A stretch of DNA of 64,000 nt from Serendipita indica DSM 11827 (Eukaryota > Basidiomycota > Agaricomycetes > Sebacinales > Serendipitaceae). Positions 1 to 10,386 of the stretch are shown piece after piece. The translations under genes were made by a program, and so were the position numbers. The stretch is taken from assembly GCA_910890315.1 (NCBI GenBank), contig CAJVGD010000042.1:1736001-1800000 (forward strand). Direction: 5' to 3'. Position 1 is the first letter of the stretch, and every line of letters starts with the position of its first letter. The notes beneath the pieces were generated by a model. That model made no database searches. It was not told the origin of the DNA and saw nothing but the letters and a program-made list of their open reading frames with translations.

Positions 1-31
1 TGAGCATTCACAGCAGCCTCCAGTACCCATA

Positions 32-1434
32 ATGTCTCCCCGACGTGGCCAGGGATTAAACGGGCTCGACTTCACGCCCATCGTCACCCATTATCTCTTC
101 CTCGTCACCTCTATCCTCGCTTTTGTGCGCTGTTTCGGCTTTAAATGATACAGGGATATCTACTTATTCACTCTAGATCGGCTGGCTCACAGCGTTTATT
201 GGCCAGGCGGCATTTGAAGCAAAGTTCAAAGAGCCCAAGGGTCTGCGCTTTTCCTCGCAGCGTGTCAGGAATCTTATATTTCGAATAGGACTTCCTCCCA
301 GCGCCGGTACACTCTGGTTCGCCATCTTGTGAGTGCCCGCGGCGCCAATTGTTTTCCCAAATGTTGAACGACGCTCGCAGCTTGCATCTCGCCGTCATCC
401 TCGGCGTCCTCTACACCCTCGCAACCGATAACATTGCTCTCAACAGACTCCAGGTCAATCTCGTCGTTTTTGGCTCCATCCTGCTAACATTCCTCGGTGA
501 TGCAGATTTCCGTCTTTTCGGCCATTTCAATCGTATATGCCGTCCAAGGTGCCAATGATGGTCTTTACTCTCCGTTAGCAGCCGCACAGGCTATGGGAGC
601 GGGCTACTTGTTGCTCGCCTTCGTCTTTGTACGTCCTGTCGCCTCTGGAAACGGTGCGTTCTAATAATGGTTCAAGATTCTGTGGACGCTCTACTTCTCT
701 GCCGAAGAGGGCTCTATTACCCTCGACCTCTTTAACAGCATGGGCACGGGCGGATTGACGGGACCCGGGCGTCGACGAACAATTATCGGTGGCCAAGGCG
801 TCTCTCGATCCGTAACCAACATGAACAACGGCCAAAGCGCCGTGCCATACGAAACTTATGGATCGCCGAACGCGCCGAGCCAGAAGCTAGGCGGCTACGG
901 CGGAGGAGGGATTGGCAGCGGCATTGGTGGCGGACCTGGTGGAGCTCTTGGTCCTGCACAGAGTGTCAAAGACGATACGAGGAGTCCACGCAGCATGAAC
1001 ACGCAGCCTATTGATGCGCAGAGCATGGCTAGCATGGGTGCCCGCAGCAATGCTGGTGGTGTGATTGGGGGAGGTCCGCCAACGGGTATGACAGAGGCCT
1101 CTGCACCGCTCATGACTGGATCGAGTGGTGAGCCGACAAGCGAGCAGCCATATTCATATCATGCAAAGGCGCTATACAATTGTGAGTAGACTGTCCTCGG
1201 TCGGTCGGGTCAGCTGGTTGACGCCCGAGAATTAGATAATGCATCCCCTGATGACCCGAACGAGCTCTCTTTCTCAAAGGGAGAGATATTGGACATTGTC
1301 GACAACTCGGGCAAGTGGTGGCAAGCGAAAAAGGCCGACGGTACGACTGGAAGTGAGTGCTGTGAGACGGGATTGTGTACTTTTGACTGACTTTGGTGCT
1401 AGTCGCGCCATCAAACTATCTCCAAATCGTGTAA
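32..1434 (+). CDS. SHO1: SHO1-type osmosensor membrane protein with C-terminal SH3 domain
   Basis: Seven exons (32-124, 177-328, 381-453, 506-628, 677-1181, 1236-1352, 1403-1434) join in frame to 364 aa. The first half holds four hydrophobic segments with SHO1-typical phrases ([31 protein letters not shown]). A Gly/Ser/Pro-rich linker follows. The last ~60 residues are an SH3 domain ([39 protein letters not shown]). In yeasts this plasma-membrane adaptor feeds the Pbs2/Hog1 MAPK branch of the high-osmolarity response through its SH3 domain. All introns are GT-AG and about 50 nt. The short linker between the fourth membrane segment and the SH3 domain is disordered. I am confident of family and model; the osmosensing role is inferred from homologues. 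Confidence 0.93.
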
Positions 1435-2200
1435 AGCCCATCCGTCGTTGCGGTGCTCATTTCCGTTCCTCTACCCTCTCCTGCGGCGAGGCTTCGTGGA
1501 GAATACTATGGAAACGAGCAAAAGGAAAACTCCCCCAAAACGCGCTGCGGCTCCCGTTCGCTGCGTTTTGACTGTGACGACTCATACCCATGACGAATTA
1601 GTTTCATATTTCCACTCTTCTCATCTCCTCCAACAGATTACAAAAACACACTGTTTGGACTGGTACCTGCTCTCTCCTCCCTCCCTCCTCCGACGGACCT
1701 GTTTGGCAGTCGCTGTCTCGGAGCTGCTGATTATTTTTGCAAGATGTATGCCCTGTGCAATCCTACGTGCTTATTGTTGCAAACCGAGGGTGTCGTTCGA
1801 TAGACGGTGGGACCCGCTAACCCTGACAAGGGCTCGTGAAACAGGATACGTAACCATCGTCTGATTTCTTTTTTCAAATTTAATCCCGGAGAAATCAGGC
1901 GCGATTGATGTCTAGACGGCGCTAGACGACGCCATTGACATTTTGGACGAACAAGTGGAACGACATTATGGCTTGACCCCGGCCTTGAACGTTCTCGCGC
2001 GCTGAGACGACAAAGCCAGACGGGGACTTGTTTCTTGGACTCGACGACGATTTTCAGATTTGAGCTATTAGGCACAGTGGCCACCAGACACGCCACCGAG
2101 AATCCCTTTGAAGCCGTGCACAAGCCAGGCTACCCGGGTGTTGCCTGTTCATCGCATTTCACTCTTATTAATAACCTGGGCATTTAAACGGTAGCGAGCG
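1435..2200. other. Intergenic region between SHO1 and the next gene
   Basis: This holds the SHO1 3' flank and the promoter side of the gene at 2201. Reading frames here are short, lack splice logic and look like chance. No RNA gene or repeat seen. Confidence 0.5.
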
Positions 2201-4038
2201 ATGAGCATACAAGAGCTGCTTGTCGTCGGTGGACCTCCATCTCCCGCACCTTCGACCGTCTCATCTTTGGCCACTCAACAACTCGCGACAACGTCGCCTG
2301 TGCGTAATGCAGCAATGTTGGGTGACATGCTCTACACTATCGCATTCACAATCCTCTGGCTGTTTGGATATGCAAGGGTGAGCAAATTTTGACGAAATAC
2401 CGCCGTGTCCGTCGGGAGTATGATAGAGACTGACGAGTTGGCCCGTGATGATTACAGAACCTAGTTTCCTATATCGTCTCTCTCGGGATTATTCCTTTGC
2501 AAACGGCGCGTCAGCTGTTCGGCATCTACCAGCCTAAACCCGTCAATCTACGGGTCGTCGAGCGTGGCCCGCGCACCCGTGGACGTACAACACGCAATCA
2601 ACTCGACTCCAACGGCAACAGGAGTGCGTACTCAGACGTAGAGGGCCCACAACGACGTACGCACTATTCGTGGATCTCCCATAACCGAAAGTCCAAAAAT
2701 ACGTCAATTGCGTCGACGTCAACTACTTCTTCTTCTGATGTGGCAAACACGCGTACACATTCGGTCCCATCGACACCGCGGCAGAGACCGACTTTGCTGG
2801 GTGATGTCGATCAGGCGCTCGGAGGAGATACGGTGGTGGCTGCGTCAGCTGCTGCGGAGGTGGAAGGAAGAAGGGCAAGAATGAGGAATCATGTGGATCA
2901 TTCGAAGAGACGAATCTTGTTTGTGGATCACAAGGTAGCGAGAAGGCAAACTGCGCCGCCTGCGTCTCTTGTCACCCAGGACTCGCCTGTAGAGCGCTTG
3001 GTCATTAGCGACTCGCCTCAGTTGAGACTCGAGGACCTTCCTTCTCCTGTGATGGAGATGCAGGAGCCCTCTCCGGCGCATTCCATGACCGAGTTTGGCG
3101 AGTTTGTCTCTGCACCAGCGGCTGCGCCGGCAATGTCGGCAGTGCAAACTACAGAGCCTTCCATCCCTCCTGTTGCAGATCCGTCTGGTGCTGGATCCGG
3201 CGCAGAGTCGATCAGTGATAAAAAAGAACGGCGCCCACGAAGTGGATTTAGGCTGTTCGGTCGCAAGCGAAGCAGCTCTATGACCAGCCAGTCTGCACGA
3301 CTTTCAGATGCGGAAGCCTCGATGCCATGTCCCACTCGTCTGCGCCGAAAGTCGCCGTACCCCGCCAAGGCTGTCACCAGTAAGCCAATGGCGGTGAGCA
3401 TGTCGGACGCAGACGCTACGACATCGACGCGTTGGTTACTTTCAAGACCAAAACGGCTGACGAAAAAGGCGAGGTCAAACTCGTCGACGCGTACACAAGA
3501 GCCTGAAGAGTTGACAATTGGGCCTTTGGCCATGGATAATGGCAACCAATCCCCCCCACATGCACGCATATCCTCTTCCCCCATAAACACTCCTACTACA
3601 CCCTCTCGTGCTAGCGCACTACTCCGCTCCTCTACTCTCAACTCAACAACTCAAACAACGACACCAACGAGGACTCGCTTCAATCCGCTACGAGATTTGG
3701 AAGCTCACCTGTACAACCGACATGGCCTTGGGACTGGTCCCAGTACGCGTGATGGGTATCGAGCGACGCCAGTGCCGAAGACGGGTATCCCTCGTACTCG
3801 ACCATACGAGCTTCCTGGAATTGAGCGACCTGTTCCGTCAAAGCGCAATTCTGTTGGGACGCCGACCTCTGGGTCGAGACGCGACTCGGTGCAATCGACA
3901 AAGGCGTCAGATGTGAGAGCATTCGGGGAAGATCTAGGGAGAAAAAGTCCTCTACGACGTGTTAGTGCTCCTCCGGGAGGCACGGTCTCTATTCCTCGAC
4001 CTACAACGCCAACCAGAGCGCAGACGCAGCCTCTGTGA
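2201..4038 (+). CDS. Uncharacterised membrane-anchored protein with a long disordered tail
   Basis: Two exons, 2201-2377 and 2458-4038, are split by a GT-AG intron that falls exactly between codons. The N-terminus has a short Ser/Thr/Pro stretch. Two hydrophobic segments follow, one on each side of the intron (LYTIAFTILWLFGYAR, then LVSYIVSLGIIPLQTARQLFG). The remaining ~470 residues are rich in Ser, Thr, Arg and Pro, with many basic patches and SP/TP sites such as RPTTPTRAQT near the end. I recognise no domain. It could be a membrane-tethered signalling scaffold whose tail is phosphorylated, but that is inference from composition alone. The unbroken 1.58-kb second exon and the clean splice make the gene itself likely. 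Confidence 0.75.
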
Positions 4039-4550
4039 ATTTCGTCAAGCATTTATCTTATTCGGTTAACTTTCTACCCATGTATGACTATATCCAATGG
4101 GCCCTCGACGCTCAGATCACTACTTGCTACGACACACCACTAGTTCCTCACCTTTTACTCCATATTTTCTTCCTACATCTCGCTATTACAGGACATCTAC
4201 TCTCGCTTGGACATTTGGTTATCGGTGCCCTAGAGGCGTCGCCGCTTGCATACCTCTAGTCTTTTTGTTCATTTTTGTCTCGATGTTGGTTTTATGTCCC
4301 ATGTTGTGCTAGTGCTGTATGTACGATGAATACTGAATCAGAGGCCTCGACCTTTAGATGCCTATTGTATTTTCATTATTTGTCTAGGATGAGTCAATCC
4401 AGATGGGCCTAACCCACTTACAATGTATTAAATGATAAGGGGTTTATACTGGCCAAATGAAGTTGTAATATAGCCTCGTGTATCTGGCACCTGGCCTGGT
4501 GTCGAGACTGGCAGACGCCAGCTACAGCTTGAACCCATCTACCTTCTCTC
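4039..4550. other. Intergenic region upstream of the NACHT-WD40 gene
   Basis: No gene seen. It includes the 3' flank of the preceding gene and the promoter of the NACHT gene. The last ~60 nt before the ATG (around 4490-4550) resemble the stretch just before the paralogue's ATG at 10387 (both carry 'gtgtacctgg/gtgtatctgg'-like sequence), so the duplicated unit seems to include the immediate upstream region. Confidence 0.4.
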
Positions 4551-7500
4551 ATGTCTGCCCAATCATCTTCCCAGTCCAAGAAACCACATAAGACGATGGG
4601 TTCATCTGGTTCCTCGTCAAGCAAGAAGGCTCAAAGATACAACACAGTCAATTTCGGCCTCGATGTCGTGGCGAATGTGGCTGAAGGATCAGATATACTC
4701 GCCCCTCTAAAAGCAGCTTGTCGAACGACAAAGTCAATCGTCGAAGTTATGCAGGTGCGTTCGTGGAGTTTGTCATGATGTCCGTCCAACAATTCGATAG
4801 GGCATAGAGAACAACCGAGAAGATTGGATCGACCTCATCCGACGCGTGAAGGACTATATGTCTGTGCTCGAGGAACAAATTGCCTTGTTCGAGACATATC
4901 CGCCGAAGGATAGAACTGTCAACGAGGCTTTCAGTCGGCCGTTCATCGGCTATGTCGAGTACATAAACAGTCCAATTGATTTCAATATGCTAAAAAGAAT
5001 CCAGAGCACTCGAAGACATACACGATACGGTCGTCAATCTGACGGAAAAGCGCAACCACCGCAAATTTAGCTTCTTCAAAGCGTTCAGCAAAGTGAAGAT
5101 TGATTCGGGGGAAATTCGTCGACTTAACGTAGCGGTCGAGGACAGACATAGGCAGTTCATGGTACGAGCATTATTAGTCCTGGGCATAGCTTACCATCAA
5201 TATAGGCCGCGTTGGATGTTTTTACCGCATTCCGTATTCAAATCGTTGAGCGAAATACCAAGGATATCGAGGCGCACCTGGAGGCTACCAAAGCCAATGT
5301 AGAAGATACCAAAGCCGAAGCTACCAGGGCTAACGTAGAGGTTATCAAAGCCAACATAGAAACCACTCGGACAGATCGTAAGCTAGTGTTTCGTATGGAA
5401 TATCTACTTAGCCTTTCTAGACGAGGCCTCTGCTATACTCCAGCTGCCAATGGTACAATTTGTCGCGTCCTCGATCCACAGTACTTGCCTGCAAGGAACA
5501 CGAGAGGCTGTTCTTCAGATAATACGGGGGTGGGCAGAGGATGCCGCGTCGCAGAAGCCGATATTTTGGTTGTGCGACATAGCTGGCTCCGGCAAATCCA
5601 CAGTAGCAATGTCGGTGGCACAAGGTTGGAGGACGGAGGGAGTGCTAGGGGGTCAGTTCTTCTTCTCGTTGGCGAGTACCGAAGCGTCGACGACGGACAA
5701 GTTTTGCTCGACCGTGGCGAGGGAGCTTGCCCAGCAGATGCCCGACCTCACGTCGCACATCGCTGAGTCTGTGAAGCGAAATCCTGCAATCATGCGAAGC
5801 TCGTTCCATGATCAGCTCCGAACCCTGATTCTTGCCCCACTCCATCATCGACAAGAGCGCGTGATTTTTGTCGTCGACGCCATCGACGAATGTAAATCAA
5901 AAGCGCGCCGAAAGGAACTTCTCGACGCCCTAGCTATGGCCGTGCGAGAAACGAACAACCTCAAGATATTCATTACCAGTCGACCTGATTCAGTCATCGA
6001 GGCGGTTTTAGGTCCCCTTTCAATCAAAACCGAATTGAAGGATCGCCTTCACGACGTTAGTCATCATGATAACGTCGACGATATTGCGACGTACGTGCAT
6101 CAATCGCTGTGTGATGTGCTGTCGCCAGCCGAGCGGCAGAGGCTGGTCGAAAAGGCCAATGGGTTGTTCATCTGGGCAAGTACTGCATGCCGAATACTCA
6201 ATACCAACTCGAGGTCTCCCGAGGACGCATACAATTATCTGATGTCCATGAACCAGGGTGGGGTGATCGACGATTTGTACACCCTTATCCTCCAGCGCAC
6301 AGACCCGGATGACTATGTGGTGGTGTACGAGATGCTCGCATTACTGCTCGTTGCATCTGAACCTCTCAGCGCTGAGGATCTGGACGATCTTCTCAGACAT
6401 GCTGGTGTTGACGGAAGCGCCAAAGGGTTAATACGGAATCTTAGCAGCGTACTTATCGAGGACGAGGCTACACATCTAATCCAATTTCGTCATCCCACAT
6501 TTGTGGAGTACCTTCGGCGTTGCTCTGTCCGCCTAGCCACTGAGAGCAGCCATGAAGTATATATTGACGTTGCCAAAGCGCAGGGACAAGCCGCAGCGTG
6601 GTGTTTGAAATGTCTCAAGTCACCGACTGAAGGTCTTCAGTTCAACATATGCCGAATAGAGACATCTTTCTACTTAAACAAGCAAATTCCGGATCTCGAT
6701 ACTAGGATATCCAAGTTCATTCGAAAACGGCTTCAATATGCAAGTCTACATTGGTTATTCCATGCTGTGGACACTGATGACAGCTGGCGACGCACGTTCA
6801 AGAATGAAATTGAGCAAATTCTTCGAACTCCATACGTGCTATACTGGATAGAGGTCCTAAGCTTGACTGGAGGAGTGCCACGGGCGATAGCCGGGCTTCG
6901 AGCTGTCACACGCCATATCGGAGTGAGTAATTTATCCCGATGCATTCCAATCTTGACACAAAATACAGCTTGATGAGAAGACTAGAACCCGCATGACCGA
7001 AATTCGGCGGTTTATGATGGCATTTTCAGTACCTATCCAAGACAGTGCTCCACACATCTATATTTCTGCGCTACTATTCAGTCCGACAAACACGATACTG
7101 TATCAAGAAGGCGTAAGGGAGTATAGAAATGGCTTGAATGTCGCTCGAGGAGTTGACAAGGTGTATCCCGGTTTACCCCAGATTCTTCGAGATCGCCAAG
7201 GTGTGGTCACGGCCGTCGGGTTCTCTCCAGACGGCTCACGAATCGTCTCTGGCTCAGGCGACAAGACGATTCGCCTGTGGGATGCAGACACTGGCCAACC
7301 GTTGGGGGAGCCGCTTCGAGGTCACGAGCACTCGGTCACAGCCGTTGCATTCTCTCCAGACGGCTCACGAATTGTCTCTAGCTCATACGAAACCACGATT
7401 CGGCTGTGGAATGCAGACACCGGTCAGCAGTTGGGAGAGCCGCTTCGAGGTCACGAATACTCGGTCACAGCCGTCGGATTCTCTCCAGACGGCTCACGAA

Positions 7501-9330
7501 TCGTCTCTGGGTCACACGACAGAACGATTCGGCTCTGGGATGCAGATACTGGTCAACCAGTGGGAGAGCCACTTCGAGGTCACCAAACCACGGTCACAGG
7601 CGTTGGGTTCTCTCCAGACGGTTCACGAATTGTCTCCGGCTCAGCCGACACGACAATTCGACTATGGGATGCAAATACCGGTCGGCCGTTGGGAGAACCA
7701 CTTCGAGGCCACGATTATATGGTCAGAGCCGTCGCATTCTCTCCAGACGGCTTACGAGTAGTCTCTGGCTCAGAAGACAATACAATTCGACTATGGGATG
7801 CAAATACTGGTAAGCCGTGGGGAGAGCCACTTCGAGGTCACCAGGGTTGGATTCAGGCTGTCGGATTTTCTCCGGACGGTTCACGCATCGTCTCGAGCTC
7901 AAACGACAAGACGATTCGAGTATGGAATGCGGATACTGGCGAGCTACTGGGCGAGCCACTTCGAGGTCACGAGGGGTGGGTCGTAGCCGTCGCATTCTCC
8001 CCAGATGGCTTACAAATCGTCTCTGGCTCATTCGACGAGACGATTCGACTATGGGATGCCTCTACTGGTCAACCGTTGGGAGAACCACTCCCGGAGGAAC
8101 AGGACTCGGTCTTAGCCGTCGCATTTTCGCCAGATGGCTCACGAATTGTCTCCGGTTCTTCTGACAAGCTAATTAGACTATGGGACGCAAACACCGGTGA
8201 ACCGTTGGGAGACCCACTTCGGGGTCACCAAGGCGTGGTCCGGGCCGTCGAATTCTCACCAGACGGCTCACAAATCGTCTCTTGCTCGAAAGACAGGACG
8301 ATTCGCCTATGGAATGCGAATACAGGGAAACCATTGAGTGATCCACTTCGAGGTCACGAGGACCAAGTCATGGCCGTCAGGTTCTCTCCAGACGGCTCAA
8401 GAATCGTCTCTGGTTCAAAAGACGACACGATTCGTCTGTGGGATGCGGAGACGGGTCAACCGTTGGGAGAGCCACTTCGAGGTCACAATTCCACGGTTAT
8501 TGCTGTTGGATTCTCTTCAGATGGTTCACGAATTGTCTCTGGTTCTTGGGATAAGACGGTTCGGCTATGGGATGCAAATACCGGTCAATCGTTAGGTGAG
8601 CCACTTCGAGGTCATCAACACTTGGTGTGGGCCGTCGGATTCTCTCCAGATGGTTCACGAATCGCCTCTGGCTCACAGGATAACACCATTCGACTATGGG
8701 ATGCAGGTACCGGTCGCCAGTTGGGAGAGCCACTTCGTCATCAAGAACAGGTTATGGCCGTCGAGTTCTCTCCAGACGGCTCACGAATCGTCTCTGGCTC
8801 TTGGGACAAGACGATTCGACTATGGGATGTAGAAACCGGTCAGCCGTTGGGTGAGCCACTTCGAGGTCATCAAGGCCATGTCACGGCTGCCAGGTTCTCT
8901 CCAGACGGCTCCCAAATTGTTTCTGGCTCAGAAGACAAGACTATTCGACTTTGGGATGCGGCGATAGGTCAGTTTAGTTTCATTTTGTTGCTGACTGTCT
9001 GACGTGACTATTGTATTAGATGTAACTGCGAATAAATCCAGCTTGGATGACGGAGGACCCGCATCTTCAGATCGAAACGAAGATTTACAAGGTACTCCAC
9101 TAGATATCCTCGTACCCGGATTCGGACAGTGTTCACTTTTGCACAATGGCTGGGTGCAAAGTTCTGGCAAACTACTCTTCTGGGTACCGCCGGACAATCG
9201 ACATGGGCTACAATATCCACATCTTCTCACTATACCCACAGCAACTTATCTTCGCGCGACCAAACTTGATTTTGCCCATTTCCGTTGCGGCCTCTCTTGG
9301 ACAGAGGTTCGAACCAATGCCAACCAGTAG
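4551..9330 (+). CDS. NACHT-WD40 NLR-like protein (STAND NTPase, 14 WD40 repeats)
   Basis: Seven exons (4551-4754, 4801-4958, 5005-5161, 5206-5377, 5421-6922, 6969-8967, 9020-9330) give 1500 aa in frame. Residues ~1-190 form a helical domain (CRTTKSIVEVMQ, DYMSVLEEQIALFE) resembling the MLKL-like/HeLo-like four-helix domains on fungal NLRs. A coiled coil of repeated KANVE units follows. A NACHT NTPase has Walker A DIAGSGKST near residue 283, Walker B VIFVVDAIDE near 378 and the ITSRP sensor motif. A helical arm leads to 14 WD40 repeats (~808-1397). The ~100-residue tail ends with GWVQSSGKLLFWVPPDNRHG. Fungal STAND proteins of this type control nonself recognition and programmed cell death: ligand binding by the propeller drives NACHT oligomerisation, which activates the N-terminal domain. 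The ligand and partner here are unknown. The family is certain; the role is inferred. Confidence 0.9.
7198..8967 (+). repeat. Array of 14 high-identity WD40 repeats (about 129-bp unit)
   Basis: Fourteen tandem units of about 43 codons read V-x-AV-x-FSPDGSRIVSGS-x-D-x-TIRLWDA-x-TG-x-x-LGEPLRGH. Most of the unit is nearly invariant at protein and DNA level. Differences concentrate at a few positions: the two residues after GH, the residue after the following Val, the residue before F, and both x sites in GS-x-D-x. The first of those GS-x-D-x sites holds 11 different residues in 14 repeats. Repeat 12 is one codon short at its end. Repeat 7 ends in an atypical EEQ instead of GH. Fourteen equals two seven-bladed propellers. 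Confidence 0.93.
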
Positions 9331-10386
9331 TGCTTCGTAATATCAGTGTGTGTACCTTTTACATACAATGTGAGAATCTTCAGGCCGAATATAGCCTCGT
9401 CCTTTCTCAGAGCTCGTCGTGTGTAGTTGTGTTGTCAGGGCCAGAGACGCTGAAAGTGGTTTCAGCTGCTAAGTTATTATCAGCCCATGAACCCCGAACA
9501 GAGACTATCGGGATGGTCTACCATAGTTCCGTCTCTGTCACTCCTTATGTCGGGGGCATCGCAAGGATCAAATGACGATTGTGTCGCTTGCGCCGTCCTT
9601 GCCGCGCTTGGCAAGATTTTGTAGCAACATATTCCACGTTGAGACGCTGGGATTAGATATAGCAGCAGGACCTTTCATTCTGTTCTCGTCGAGAAACAAT
9701 CACAAAGACTGTACATGAGGAAGGGACCGATGGCGATTGGGCCTGCAATAGTTTAGGACTGCTTGAGTTTGCGAGATGGTCGAATTCAAAGCCTTCCTCA
9801 TTGATCTCCGGAGTAGCCTTCAATGACATCTCGTGAGCTCGCCAAATGATACAGTTGGTAAATTTTGTGAGAAATTTTGGAGGGAGTAGGATGACGCATA
9901 CATTCCTCGCCCCACGAATGGCACGCACGGTCTCGGATCCTGCATACAAGTCAGAAGGGTGCATCGGTAGTGATGAATGAGAGTAATGCCACTGATAAAG
10001 ACAAAGCGGGGATTGCTGTGTTGCTGTATTTCTGTGCAGCCTCTGGTACCTCATTGACGTTTACTTTGAGGGAGGACTGGTGTGTAATGGTCTGCGCTGC
10101 TGTACAGTCCTCGAGGTTGGACTGAACCACTCGAACCGCAACACCGTCTTAGGTTTCCATGGCCAACTTTTCACCTGCGGATAGATCCATCTTTGGCCGT
10201 CGACGCACGGGCCCCGTGTTTCGTACAAGTCAACCAGTTCCTCACCCCTCCCTCCGCCAGACACAGTTTAGTGGGCGTGCTAACAAGTTGCATCGGTCAT
10301 GAAGACACCATACTCACGAAGTCAACTCTGCATGACCCTTGCCTCGTGTACCTGGCGCTATTAACTTGGATTCATCCACTTCCATT
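9331..10386 (-). other. Inter-NACHT region; possible degraded minus-strand gene
   Basis: A minus-strand reading frame of ~130 codons (9653-10054) and another just upstream (10061-10264) read like protein in places, for example CIIWRAHEMSLKATPE and VDLYETRGPCVDGQRW. I could not join them into a convincing gene or name a family. Bits of this stretch resemble 12420-12930 behind the second NACHT copy: 'ttctcgtcgagaaacaatcac' against 'ttctcgtctagaagaagac', followed in both by 'gtacat(g/a)aggaag'. This suggests the flank was duplicated with the NACHT gene. Treat as a possible decayed gene. Confidence 0.3.

Noticed and set aside
2845-3641. Minus-strand ORFs of 100-207 codons opposite the membrane protein at 2201
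   Set aside because: They sit opposite a long, well-spliced plus-strand exon, have no motif and no splice partners, and are best read as antisense shadows of the Ser/Arg-rich tail.
7400-8830. Repetitive ORFs in other frames across the WD40 array
   Set aside because: They arise because the WD40 DNA repeats stay open in several frames. Only the frame with FSPDGSRIVSGS and IRLWDA is the protein.
9300-9325. B-box-like 'ggttcgaacc' suggesting a tRNA
   Set aside because: It lies inside the last exon of the NACHT gene, and no matching A-box or cloverleaf could be drawn around it.
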